From assembly GCF_014385105.1 (NCBI RefSeq), contig NZ_JACRTE010000009.1:1-64000 (forward strand): DNA of 64,000 nucleotides. Reading direction: 5' to 3'. A program made the position numbers and the translations under genes. The notes below the pieces were generated by a model that had not been told where the DNA came from, ran no database searches, and saw only the letters and a program-made list of their open reading frames with translations. This stretch comes from Qingrenia yutianensis. GTDB lineage: Bacteria > Bacillota > Clostridia > UMGS1810. The stretch's first letter is position 1. Every line of letters begins with the position of its first letter. This document shows, one piece after another, positions 46,701 to 55,386 of this stretch.

Positions 46701-46780
46701 CGGCAAACAACTACATTAAGATGTTTGCTTTCTCGGAGGATGACAGACCGCTTTTCACCATTGAATTTTTCAGACGGTAA
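43715..46780 (+). CDS. Large secreted protein with two DUF6273-like modules and Ig-like repeats
   Basis: A 1021-residue secreted protein with no recognised catalytic domain. Order: signal peptide (about 1-24); DUF6273-like module 1 (about 35-280, nearly the same as in the gene at 40126); two Ig-like modules (about 325-515, each with a pattern such as YTKFSWEYSDTQDGGF and SRVIWYWSDEKDGEF, like a tandem repeat of polysaccharide-binding sandwiches); DUF6273-like module 2 (about 525-785, YILLKSVNAKEDDGYFVML, FQTRTPHPTVATAKHT, ERPVFYLDKSFF); a further Ig-like module (QYQWYISNGDGF); and a C-terminal beta module. AAAGGCGA precedes the start. It has its own promoter. A binding or scaffolding role on the surface is inferred. 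Confidence 0.8.
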   Translation: MKKILSLLLCIMIFVSVIPPAFATAVDLTDEEINGLTTPVKNVASTADFRVDGVNTMIADTPTKYLFKPASGDEKTYILLKNVNADESDGYFVMVQDGGLKADSADSAIAKLRKVYPGTSADGTTQAPTVVFDKDNEKSVAYYLNTSDYIDTQFPVMKDYINDHTWYTEGTTKNEVNPYKTDAKIALPSVTEYKANVDRIGVNSVAKGQSSTFSPVHFMLRTAHPGWIDSKHTSSKYTTKAVWLAKNNKGTLTMQNESAVFYWQNVERPCFYLNEDFFKNVKIDESYFTDDALVTEIIKGFDVDTLKNAGYSDALLVKLGILKGSTEIATLTVDGETQVGCTLSAEYELADGFEQSEYTKFSWEYSDTQDGGFTAIDGADKKYFTVTANLNKKYVRVNVTLGNIDGQGETYTSDAVYIETLPPVIENVKISGEAFTGGKLTVSFDTVSGAPDMTKSRVIWYWSDEKDGEFTVIDGENGFEYTIGDEYGDKYITAAVIPANVYEIFGDEVRSEDVLRVITAVDESKLETKLTNVYSTPKDITIIDTASPSKYTFKIAEGVTTADGKADKKSYILLKSVNAKEDDGYFVMLDDGGVDTTEEGSAVNELKKYYPGTYSGTDAAIIAKNYEMPTRTFDASNKKSIAYYLNRDEYMKAQFPVMHEGGYIKDHTWYTEAGILESGEVAYASKSKLALISVTEYLQNVERIGTVGASRKWSVTNFQTRTPHPTVATAKHTSSTYTVPATWLVSSGKSFQAQGVVYIWQTLERPVFYLDKSFFKNVKIEAGANSAVADVLKEIMPYEDMLKMGYTKDELTKMGISENYPTGKNAVIKGHLASGDVVYADYDFLHTGADGKEGATQYQWYISNGDGFEKIDGATGETYVLTDNEIGKTIKVEITPHDTDGNMAKTISAEGAFKVSPSADISFTGADIGGITNIDTVTSINASFAVNAKSAVNVRFYVGVYDKETNKCVAINNPTDTALSIGNSIYPVTLGGIKASANNYIKMFAFSEDDRPLFTIEFFRR
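43793..44568 (+). repeat. Duplicated DUF6273-like module, copy 2
   Basis: Partner of the repeat at 40204-40980. The two copies diverge after the shared motif ERPCFYL. Confidence 0.85.
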
Positions 46781-46798
46781 CAGGAGGTGCATATAACA

Positions 46799-48430
46799 AT
46801 GAAAATAAACAGAATTTTATCATCGGCACTTTGCGCTGCCGTACTTTGCGGTACTGTTTATGCCGACAGTGTGAATGTTTCGTACAACCCCGAAACCGAG
46901 CTTATCAATATAAACGGCAGTTTTGACAAGCTGAGCGAAAGCACGGCATATTCGGTTCAGGTTAAAAAGCTTTCAGACGATACTGTGGTTTACACAACGT
47001 TTGATTATGCAAAAGGAAATGCTTTTGACTTTTCGTTTATGCTTGACGGCGTTGAGTCGGACGAGTATTATGTAAGCGTTATGCCTTATACGGGCGACGG
47101 CGCGAACAGTAAGGAAAACCCGATTTTCATAAGCTCGGCAAGCGAAAAAGACAACATTTTAAAGAACGTTTTGTCAAATCAGACGGATAAATCCGTTATG
47201 GCAGGCTTGCTTGATGCTAACTTGAAATATTTCGGATTGAACAAAAACAACTGCGATTACTTTAATTTAAGCGCGTCATCAAAACAGGCGGCGGCTGAAA
47301 GAATGCTTAACAAAAGTTATTCTTATGACAAATACGGCGAATTTTTGGATTTGTTAAACCTTACCGCCGGCATAGAAATGCTTGACAATGCGGATGAAAG
47401 CACGGTTACGGCGGTATTTGAAAAGTATTTTACATACTTTGATTTAACGGGCGAGGTTTGCTATCCCATTTATTCGGGCAGTGACAAAGGCGTTAAAAAT
47501 CAGACCGCGGTTAAGGCAATGGCGGTTAAAAACTTTGTCGGAAAAGATTTGACCGACCTTAAAGCGGTAAAGAAATATTTTAACGAAAATCTTCTTTTGG
47601 CGGCAATATCAAACATTGTAAGCCCCGGCGAAATTACAACGCACATAGAAAACTACAAGACGGCAATTCCGTTCTCGCTCGACGTTTACAATTCGACCGA
47701 CAAGGCAAAAACGGCGTCTTATATTTCGGGACTTAAAAGAAGTTACACGCTTATGTCAACGCTTGAGAGCGATATAGTAAGCGCGAAAAACGCACAGTCA
47801 GGCGGAGGTCAGGGCGGCGGTTCGTCGTCCGGCAAAGGAAGCGGCGGAAGTTCGTCATCGGGCGGATTTTATTCTCCCGGTGAAACAAACGGTCAGAACG
47901 AGCAAAAGGGAAGCTTTAACGATATGACAAGCGCGCACTGGGCATATGAAACGGTTGAGGCGCTCAAGGCAAAAGGCGTTGTATCGGGCGACCAAAACGG
48001 AAACTTTAACCCCGAAAACAACATTACGCGTGAAGAATTTGCAAAAATGATTGTTTTGGCGTTCGGTCTTTACGACGAAAACGCGGAGTGTGCGTTCGCC
48101 GATACAAAAGACCACTGGTCGTACAGATATGTTGCGTCGCTTTACAAAAACGGCATAACAAACGGCATTGACGCGGACACCTTCGGTGTGGGAATTAAAA
48201 TCACGCGCGAAGATATGGCAACGCTTTGCGCAAAAGCGGCAAAGCTTGCGGTTAAAGAAGGCGCCCTTTCGTTCGCAGACGCGTCCGACGTTTCGGACTA
48301 CGCATCGGGCTATGTTGTGTCGCTTTGTGAGAGCGGTGCTGTAAAGGGCTTTGAGGACAACACATTCAAGCCGAAAAACAATGCCACAAGAGCAGAGGCA
48401 TCATCAGTGATTTACAGTTTGATTAAATAG
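46799..48430 (+). CDS. SLH-anchored cell-surface protein
   Basis: A 543-residue secreted protein: signal peptide (about 1-22, ending TVYADS), an N-terminal beta domain (about 23-115), a helical middle (about 118-340) of unknown role, a Gly/Ser-rich linker (about 343-370), and three C-terminal SLH repeats (about 375-543: MTSAHWAYETVEALKAKGV, DTKDHWSYRYVASLYKNGI, and a third with SGYVVSLCESGAV). The SLH triplet should tether it to pyruvylated wall polymer. It may display or bind the partner enzymes of the locus, which have no anchor themselves; that is inference. Start 46799 follows AGGAGG; a frame start at 46787 overlaps that site. It lies 18 bases after the previous gene and 11 before the next. 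Confidence 0.85.
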   Translation: MKINRILSSALCAAVLCGTVYADSVNVSYNPETELININGSFDKLSESTAYSVQVKKLSDDTVVYTTFDYAKGNAFDFSFMLDGVESDEYYVSVMPYTGDGANSKENPIFISSASEKDNILKNVLSNQTDKSVMAGLLDANLKYFGLNKNNCDYFNLSASSKQAAAERMLNKSYSYDKYGEFLDLLNLTAGIEMLDNADESTVTAVFEKYFTYFDLTGEVCYPIYSGSDKGVKNQTAVKAMAVKNFVGKDLTDLKAVKKYFNENLLLAAISNIVSPGEITTHIENYKTAIPFSLDVYNSTDKAKTASYISGLKRSYTLMSTLESDIVSAKNAQSGGGQGGGSSSGKGSGGSSSSGGFYSPGETNGQNEQKGSFNDMTSAHWAYETVEALKAKGVVSGDQNGNFNPENNITREEFAKMIVLAFGLYDENAECAFADTKDHWSYRYVASLYKNGITNGIDADTFGVGIKITREDMATLCAKAAKLAVKEGALSFADASDVSDYASGYVVSLCESGAVKGFEDNTFKPKNNATRAEASSVIYSLIK

Positions 48431-48441
48431 GGGAGGAAAAT

Positions 48442-51108
48442 ATGAAAAAACAATTTTATAAAATAATTGCGTTTGCACTTTGCATTATGCTTTTTGCCTG
48501 CCCTGTTTCGGCTTATGAAAACAAAGTTGTGCAGGCGGAAAATCCGCAAAGTACATATGACGAAAACATTGAAACAATTTCGGCGCTCGGTATTCTCGAT
48601 TGGGATACCGACACATTCTCGGCATCCGAAAACGTTACGCGCGGAGAGTTTACGCGCCTTATAACGAACATTGTTTCAAACGGAGTTTATTCAACCGACA
48701 GCGTTATGAGTGTTTTTGCCGACGTCAGTGCAGACAGCGAGCTTGGCAAAATTCTCTATACCGCAAAGAGCTTCGGTATCGTTTCGGGCGACGGCGAGGG
48801 GAGTTTTTATCCCGACCGTCCGATAACATATGAAGAGGCATACAAAATTTTGGGTTCGGCGCTCGGATACGACGCGGACGCAAAAGCAAACGGCGGTTAT
48901 CCCACAGGCTATGTTATGTCGTGTATAAAAGCAGGTTTGAAAAGCGACAGTATAGAACCGCTTTCCGATAAGCTCACACCGTCGGGCGCGGCAAAGCTTA
49001 TCGTTGACGCCTTCGAGTGCAATGTTATGAAGGTTAAGCTTGTAAACAATAACACCGAATACGAAATCGACCGCGACGAGGATTGGATTTACACCGCAAA
49101 GAAAATTCTTATTTCGGAGGGTGTTGTAACCGCAAACAGTATCACCGCATTGCAGAGTTTTGATACTATAGACCAAGGCTTTGTAAGCATTGACGACGTA
49201 AGATACAAATGCGATGAAAATTTTGATTTGTATTTGGGTTACAATGTGAAATTCTATTACACCGAGGAAAACGGAAACTGCGACAGAGTGCTCCATATGA
49301 CAAAGCAGTATAACGACGAACTTTTGATTGACGCAAACGACATTGCGGACGGTGTGCTTTCGTCGGACAGAAAAATTGAGTACTATACTGCGAACGACGA
49401 CACCAAAAAGGTGAAAATCCCCGTAAACGCAAGTATAATTTACAACGGCAGAGCGATAAACACATACGGCGAGAACATCTTTAACATAAGCTACGGATTT
49501 ATCAAGCTTACCGACAACAACAGCGACGGAATATATGACGTTGTTTTCCTCAGCGAATACAAAAATATGATTATCGGCGCGGTGAATACTGTGGATAAAT
49601 CGGCGGCTGATAAATATAACGGCAATGTTATAAACTTTATGCCGTACGAAAAAGAGAAAATCATACGCATATATGATGAAACAGGCAAAGAAACCGACTT
49701 TTCAAAGCTTGCGGCGGGCGACGTTTTGAGTTATGCCGAGAGCGAGGACGGAAAGATTTTGACAATCTACGTTTCCAAAAAGAAGATAGAGGGCAAAATT
49801 GAGTCGGTAAGCGAAGTAAGGAGCAAAAAATACTACGGTATCAAAGGCTCTGAAACAGCACTTGCCGCAGATGCGTCGTTTGATACATCAAGCGTTAAAC
49901 TTAACGCAGTCGGAATTGCGTATCTTAACGCGTTCGGCGAAATCACAGATTTTGTGTCGGGCAACGAAATTGACAATCTCGTGTGCGTAATCGACGCGTA
50001 TATTGACAAAGACCGTGCGGCAAACGCACTCAACATCAAGGTTATGGACAAAAACGGCGATGTTAAAACCTTGGAGTCGCTCAAAAGCGTAATGCTCAAC
50101 GGCACAAGAGTTAAAAACATTATCGAAAACGACACCGTTCCGGCGGTTATCACGGCGGCAAAAAGTGGTCTTGCTCTTATCGAGCTTGATGAAAAAGGCC
50201 TTGTAAAGAAAATCGAAACTCCCGACGCTGTCGGCAGCAAGCTTCATACTTTCGGCGCAGAGGCGGATTTGTGCTATTACAGTGCAAACAAAACCTTTGG
50301 CGGAATATGGTATGCAGACCCGAATGCGGTTATATTTATAGGTCCCAAAGAGGCTGAAAGAGCGGACGACGCTGAAGTATACAGAATTACGACAATGAAC
50401 GAATTCTGGAGCAATGTTACCTACAGAGTAACGGGCTACACGGTCGGCGACGGTTCGCACTATGCAAAAGCTATTCTCTTTAAAGAGGACAACGATTTGA
50501 AAATCACCGGAAACGAAGCGCACGTTATAAAAGCAATCACAAAAACGGTAAACGCAAAGGGTGATACCGTAAACGTGCTTGAAACCGCAAGCTATGTCGG
50601 CGGTTTGAGAAAATACGAAACAAAGGACGAAACAATTCTTGCGGACGCAAAAGTAGGCGACATTGTTCTTATTCACATTGTAAACAGTGTTATAGATAAG
50701 GGCGAAATCGTGCTTTACGCAAAGGATTTGTCCTTTAACCCCGATAGTGAGTTTGTTAAAAAACATTCGACTTTGACGTATGCGGCAGGTTCAAACTACA
50801 AATACGGCAACGTTCTTTTCAGAAACAACACGCTTATTTTGCTGGTTGACGACGACGGCCTTGAAAAAGAAATAGCAAAAGGCAAAAACATCAGCGACTA
50901 TAAATATTCCGATTTTTCGGAAATCGGCTATACCGACCTTACAAGTGCAACGGTTTATGCGGTTGACAGAACCGTTCACGACAAAAACGATATGGTATAC
51001 AGAGCGGATACAAACGCGATAAAAGATTACCTCACCTTCGGCGAGGCGTCAAAAATATTTATCTACACAAGAACGGGTTATCCGCGTCTTGCGGTTGTTT
51101 ACAAATAA
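48442..51108 (+). CDS. SLH-domain surface protein with long beta-rich region
   Basis: An 888-residue secreted protein. Signal peptide (about 1-25, LCIMLFACPVSAYEN), then SLH repeats (about 35-195: ALGILDWDTDTFSASENVTR, VFADVSADSELGKILYTAKS, GSFYPDRPITYEEAYKILG), then about 690 residues of charged beta-rich sequence without recognised catalytic motifs. The layout equals that of the SLH protein at 6659, and both contain repeated short beta units with a pattern of Lys/Asp and Val/Ile, so they look like members of one lineage-specific family. GGGAGG precedes the start. It belongs to the polysaccharide locus by position. Confidence 0.83.
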   Translation: MKKQFYKIIAFALCIMLFACPVSAYENKVVQAENPQSTYDENIETISALGILDWDTDTFSASENVTRGEFTRLITNIVSNGVYSTDSVMSVFADVSADSELGKILYTAKSFGIVSGDGEGSFYPDRPITYEEAYKILGSALGYDADAKANGGYPTGYVMSCIKAGLKSDSIEPLSDKLTPSGAAKLIVDAFECNVMKVKLVNNNTEYEIDRDEDWIYTAKKILISEGVVTANSITALQSFDTIDQGFVSIDDVRYKCDENFDLYLGYNVKFYYTEENGNCDRVLHMTKQYNDELLIDANDIADGVLSSDRKIEYYTANDDTKKVKIPVNASIIYNGRAINTYGENIFNISYGFIKLTDNNSDGIYDVVFLSEYKNMIIGAVNTVDKSAADKYNGNVINFMPYEKEKIIRIYDETGKETDFSKLAAGDVLSYAESEDGKILTIYVSKKKIEGKIESVSEVRSKKYYGIKGSETALAADASFDTSSVKLNAVGIAYLNAFGEITDFVSGNEIDNLVCVIDAYIDKDRAANALNIKVMDKNGDVKTLESLKSVMLNGTRVKNIIENDTVPAVITAAKSGLALIELDEKGLVKKIETPDAVGSKLHTFGAEADLCYYSANKTFGGIWYADPNAVIFIGPKEAERADDAEVYRITTMNEFWSNVTYRVTGYTVGDGSHYAKAILFKEDNDLKITGNEAHVIKAITKTVNAKGDTVNVLETASYVGGLRKYETKDETILADAKVGDIVLIHIVNSVIDKGEIVLYAKDLSFNPDSEFVKKHSTLTYAAGSNYKYGNVLFRNNTLILLVDDDGLEKEIAKGKNISDYKYSDFSEIGYTDLTSATVYAVDRTVHDKNDMVYRADTNAIKDYLTFGEASKIFIYTRTGYPRLAVVYK

Positions 51109-51120
51109 AAGGAGGCAAAT

Positions 51121-54100
51121 ATGAAAAAGCTTATATCTCTTTTTACCGCGATTGCGGTTTTGATAACATCTTTTGCCTGCTTTCCTTTGTCTGTCGGTGC
51201 GGTGAGCGTGCCGACGACAAAGTTTACGGATTTTTGGACATATCCGGTTTACGAAAATATTTTTACGCTTGAGGACGATTTGAACACGGAATTTGTTCTT
51301 CTCGACACTTTGTCCGACGGATTTCTGGTTATGACAAACAAGGTGTATCAGGCGCGCCCGTTTGACGCGGACAGTACGCAAAAGTTTGACCCGACCGACG
51401 AAAACAACATTGCGCATTATCTTAACAATGAGTTTTTTAATGAGAATATACCCGAGAGTATGCGCGCATACATTGCGGAAAGAAACTGGAAAACCGAGGG
51501 CGGAAATGCAGGCGGATTATGCCCCGGTACTTATACGGCAAATTGCAGAATTTCGCTTTTAAGCTTTGAGGAATACAATAATTATTACAAAAAATTCGGC
51601 ACCGTAGACCACGACAACGAGGTTGACTGGTGGCTTAGAACAGGCGACGGCAACAAAAAGGGCAATGTTATAGCAGGCGGCGGTGTTTACACAAATTGGG
51701 GCAAGTTTGTATCGACAGATGCATCTGCGACTGCAGGCGTACGTCCGATTTTTGTGCTGACGAAAGAATTTTTTGAAAATGTGAGAATTAACACTGTAAA
51801 AATCGGTGAAAACGTAAAGAGTGCGGTTATCAAAAACCTTAACGCGTCCGAAATGGAAAAAGCCGGATACAGTGCGGAAAAATTAAGACGTCTTGGCTAT
51901 GAGAGCGTAAAAGGCGCGGACGAATATGCGGATATTACAATCCCCAACGAGCCTTATTATATGCAGGATCACAAATATTCGTATTTTGAGGTTGATATTT
52001 CGCACACCGACAGTAAGGCGCGCGATTACACAATCGTTTATAAGTGCGGCGACGACGAAAGAAAAATCGAAGTGACTGTTTCGCCGAATAAGGCGTACAG
52101 TGAAAAGATTTCTTTAAAAGATGAGAAAAAAGGCGTTTATAATCTTGATGTCAAGGTTATGCGCGGCGGTGAAATCATAGGATATGACAGTGCGAGAGTG
52201 TGTCTTATCGACTATTACGAAAGAACACCTCTCGACATCTATTCGCGCATCGGTCTTGGTATGCCGTCGTGGCACAAAGAAGAACCCGGCAGTACAAAAC
52301 GCGTCACTGCCGATTCGTTTGTTGAATTTGTTCCGAGAGTTGCCGAGGCAGGTTTTACAAAGGTGAGATATTCGCCCGAGTGGACTTGGATTGAAAAAGA
52401 GCGCGGCGTGTATAAGTTTGACGACGCGAGATACAACTATACAAAAGCGGTAGGGGATAACGGACTTTCTGTTGCACCGTTTAAAGTCGGATTCGGCAAC
52501 AGGGTTGTTACAAACCGCAATACCGACCAGAAAATGGCGGCGCCGAACACGCGCGACGGTATCGAGGGCTACGCGGATTACGCAATCGGAGCCAAAAAGC
52601 TTTATGACAGCGTTATGAATCCGAAAGGCGAAGTGTCGGAATTTGAGCTGTGGAACGAGCCGAGTCTTAACAACTACTGGTATCCTGAGGTTAACTTTTT
52701 GGAATATACGCAGATGGCGAATGCCGCGTCGTATAAGATAAAAAAGGAATACCCCGACAACATCGTAATGATAGGCTCTATGACGCCTGACAAGATGGAT
52801 GAAAACTATGACATAATGCTGCGAAACGGCGCGCTTATGTACGGCGATGAGATTTCAATTCACCCGTATACATATCCGTTCGACCCCGATCAGCGACTTA
52901 TAGTCAGGGTTCCGGACTATCTTAAAAAGATTGAAGAATTCGGCGGTTGGTTTGACATTGCGGTAACCGAAGTAGGCTGGCCGACGTGGGAGTCGTATAA
53001 CACGACATCTCTTGAACAGCAGATGGTTTATATGGTTAAAATGCTCGTTTTAAATGACGAAATGGGCTTTGCAATGACCGATATTTTCTCGGCGCGTGAC
53101 CAGGGACTTCAGAAAACTTATGTTGAACACGGATTCGGTCTTTTTGAATACAACGACCGTCCGAAACCGTCGGTTGCGTCGCTTTCGTTCTACAACAACA
53201 ACGCAAACGACGCGCTTTATGCAGGTGAATTTGAAATCACTGAGGGTGTTAGGTCGTTCCTTTACAAAAAAGGCGGAGTTAAAAATCCGTTTGCAATATG
53301 CTGGGTTACCGAGGAGGGCAAAGAAAAAGAGTATACTTTAAAAGACAATCAGTATGCAACAGACCTTTTCGGCAACAAGCTTGAGGGCAAAACAATCACA
53401 ATAGGCAAAACACCCGTTTATATTTTCAATTTGTCCGACAGTGTTTATATGAAAGCCATTGCACACGATATTTCGGGAATTTACACCGAGCTTACCGAAA
53501 AACTCGGCGATAAATTCGACTTTGCACCTCTTGCCGATTTGGCAAACGAGGCGGCACAGTCCAAAGGAAGCTATTCCGACACCAAAAAATATCTCGACAA
53601 ATATTTTGATTTGGCGCAGTCGTTTACCGACAGTGCTATGCAGAGCGACAAATGCACAGACAAAAATGCGGCGCTTACAGCGTATATAATGTTTAAAAAG
53701 GGCGAGTCGATGGCGGCGTCGCTTGAAAATATGCGCCTCGGCACATCGCTCGGAATTACGCATTATCAAAATTCGGCAAAATCGGCATCAGACAAAAAGG
53801 GTGACGAACCCGAAGCGTCGCTTTTCTTTACCGACGCAATGCTCCGTTATGCAAGACGCTATACAAACCGCATAAACGAAATCAAAAAAATGGGAAGCTT
53901 TAACGGCGATAAAGAAAGAATGGGATATTATTCTTATCTCTCCGACAAGGTTTGCAATTTGGCGGACGTTATGCAAAAATATGAAACACCCAATCCGTCA
54001 AGAGCAATATTTACATATTCCGAGCAGACAAGACAGACTATGTATAAGGGCAAAACCTACACGATTAAAGCGGAATTTGAAAATTTAAGAAACAAAGACT

Positions 54101-55329
54101 TTGACGGCACCGCGGTGCTCGTTGACGAAAACGGCAATCCGATAGGCGAGGAAGTGAGCGTCAAAGCAAAATCGGGCGGATATACCGACGTAGAAGTGAG
54201 CGGAACCGCACCGAAAAACCACGATACGGGAACGTTCTATTATAAAATTCTTTATAAAGAGGACGGCAAGGCTGTAAAGGAACAGGAGATTGAAGTTATA
54301 TTAAAATCGCTTGTTGATATTGACCTTAAAGCGGCGGAAACTACACTTTCAAATCTCGGCGCGATAACGGTTGAGGTTAAAAACACGTTTGATTTGTCTG
54401 TTGAGGGCAAATTAAAACTCACCGCACCCGACGGCTGGGATATGGAAACCGAGAAAGAAATAAACGTTCCGAGTGGAGAAACACAGAACATTGAGTTTAA
54501 GATTAACTCTTACAAGAAAGTTCCGTTCAACGAGTATTGCTTTAAGATTGACGTTTTGGATTCGGACGGCAGTGAACTTGCAAGTCAGGAAAAACTGCTT
54601 GATTTCAGAATTATGACGTATGACGAAAATAATTACAATCCTGCGAAATTTGACGGCGACATCACAGGCTGGGAGGACGCATATCCCATCTATATCGAAG
54701 CGCCCGAAAATCCGAGCGATATAAATTCGTGGAGCGGTCTTAACCGTTCGCTTAAAGTTCTTATGAAGTGGAACAAAGACAACATCTATGTTATGACTGA
54801 CGTTTATGACGCGGTGCAGAACAACACCTTCACAGGCTATGACCTGTGGCAGGGCGACTCGGTTCAGGTTGCGATTGATACGCTTATGAACGGTCTTGCG
54901 GAGGGCAAAACGTCGGGCTATCAGGATGATGACTACGAGTTCGGCTTCGGTCTTACGCCCAAGGGATTGGAAACGTATCTCTATCAGGCATCCGACGCTA
55001 AAACAGGAAGTATCGAGGACGAACAACTTGTAAGCGTTATAAGAAACGACAAGCTCAAACTCACACGATACCTTATGAAAGTGCCGGGCGGTTATATGAA
55101 AAAGGTTAACCTTGCAAACGGCACGAAATTCGGCTTTAACATTGCGGCAAATGACGCGGATATTCTTCTTCGTGAGGGATACAGCCAGTACACAAGCGGT
55201 ATCTGCGACAGAAAAGACCCGTCCAGGTTTAAAGCGTTCACGCTTGTTTCAGGTGACGGCGCGGCAACCGAGAGCACAGACAAAATTGCTTTTTATCAAA
55301 AAGTCGAAACATTAAGACAGGGTAACTGA
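51121..55329 (+). CDS. Giant secreted clan-A glycoside hydrolase with DUF6273-like and CBM9-like modules
   Basis: A 1402-residue secreted enzyme. Order: signal peptide (about 1-27); DUF6273-like module (about 35-220, DWWLRTGDG, VRPIFVLTKEFF); beta-sandwich (about 270-365); TIM-barrel glycosidase (about 370-780) with acid/base Glu513 in ELWNEPSLNNYW and nucleophile Glu617 in VTEVGWPTW; helical domain (about 785-975, ASLFFTDAMLRYARRY); two Ig-like/NEW3-like modules (about 985-1180); and a C-terminal CBM9-like module (about 1190-1395: KVLMKWNKDNIYVMTDVYD, GDSVQVAIDT), a family that binds chain ends of polysaccharides. It is a paralogue of the protein at 36392, with the extra binding modules. AGGAGG precedes the start. 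The exact family and substrate are not certain. Confidence 0.87.
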   Translation: MKKLISLFTAIAVLITSFACFPLSVGAVSVPTTKFTDFWTYPVYENIFTLEDDLNTEFVLLDTLSDGFLVMTNKVYQARPFDADSTQKFDPTDENNIAHYLNNEFFNENIPESMRAYIAERNWKTEGGNAGGLCPGTYTANCRISLLSFEEYNNYYKKFGTVDHDNEVDWWLRTGDGNKKGNVIAGGGVYTNWGKFVSTDASATAGVRPIFVLTKEFFENVRINTVKIGENVKSAVIKNLNASEMEKAGYSAEKLRRLGYESVKGADEYADITIPNEPYYMQDHKYSYFEVDISHTDSKARDYTIVYKCGDDERKIEVTVSPNKAYSEKISLKDEKKGVYNLDVKVMRGGEIIGYDSARVCLIDYYERTPLDIYSRIGLGMPSWHKEEPGSTKRVTADSFVEFVPRVAEAGFTKVRYSPEWTWIEKERGVYKFDDARYNYTKAVGDNGLSVAPFKVGFGNRVVTNRNTDQKMAAPNTRDGIEGYADYAIGAKKLYDSVMNPKGEVSEFELWNEPSLNNYWYPEVNFLEYTQMANAASYKIKKEYPDNIVMIGSMTPDKMDENYDIMLRNGALMYGDEISIHPYTYPFDPDQRLIVRVPDYLKKIEEFGGWFDIAVTEVGWPTWESYNTTSLEQQMVYMVKMLVLNDEMGFAMTDIFSARDQGLQKTYVEHGFGLFEYNDRPKPSVASLSFYNNNANDALYAGEFEITEGVRSFLYKKGGVKNPFAICWVTEEGKEKEYTLKDNQYATDLFGNKLEGKTITIGKTPVYIFNLSDSVYMKAIAHDISGIYTELTEKLGDKFDFAPLADLANEAAQSKGSYSDTKKYLDKYFDLAQSFTDSAMQSDKCTDKNAALTAYIMFKKGESMAASLENMRLGTSLGITHYQNSAKSASDKKGDEPEASLFFTDAMLRYARRYTNRINEIKKMGSFNGDKERMGYYSYLSDKVCNLADVMQKYETPNPSRAIFTYSEQTRQTMYKGKTYTIKAEFENLRNKDFDGTAVLVDENGNPIGEEVSVKAKSGGYTDVEVSGTAPKNHDTGTFYYKILYKEDGKAVKEQEIEVILKSLVDIDLKAAETTLSNLGAITVEVKNTFDLSVEGKLKLTAPDGWDMETEKEINVPSGETQNIEFKINSYKKVPFNEYCFKIDVLDSDGSELASQEKLLDFRIMTYDENNYNPAKFDGDITGWEDAYPIYIEAPENPSDINSWSGLNRSLKVLMKWNKDNIYVMTDVYDAVQNNTFTGYDLWQGDSVQVAIDTLMNGLAEGKTSGYQDDDYEFGFGLTPKGLETYLYQASDAKTGSIEDEQLVSVIRNDKLKLTRYLMKVPGGYMKKVNLANGTKFGFNIAANDADILLREGYSQYTSGICDRKDPSRFKAFTLVSGDGAATESTDKIAFYQKVETLRQGN

Positions 55330-55339
55330 TATTTAATTT

Positions 55340-55369
55340 AACAGGGGCTGCCGCTCGGCAGCTCTTGTT
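55340..55369 (+). other. Intergenic hairpin before the GH43-like gene
   Basis: AACAGGGGCTGCC (55340-55352) pairs with GGCAGCTCTTGTT (55357-55369) through 13 positions including two G-T pairs, with loop GCTC. It is followed by AAGAAAGGG, the ribosome binding site, and not by a T-run, so it could act as an RNA stabiliser or processing signal between differently expressed halves of the operon. Confidence 0.55.
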
Positions 55370-55386
55370 AAGAAAGGGAGATTTTT

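Noticed and set aside
55340..55369. Rho-independent terminator before the GH43-like gene
   Set aside because: The stem is strong but no T-run follows; the next bases are the ribosome binding site of the downstream gene.
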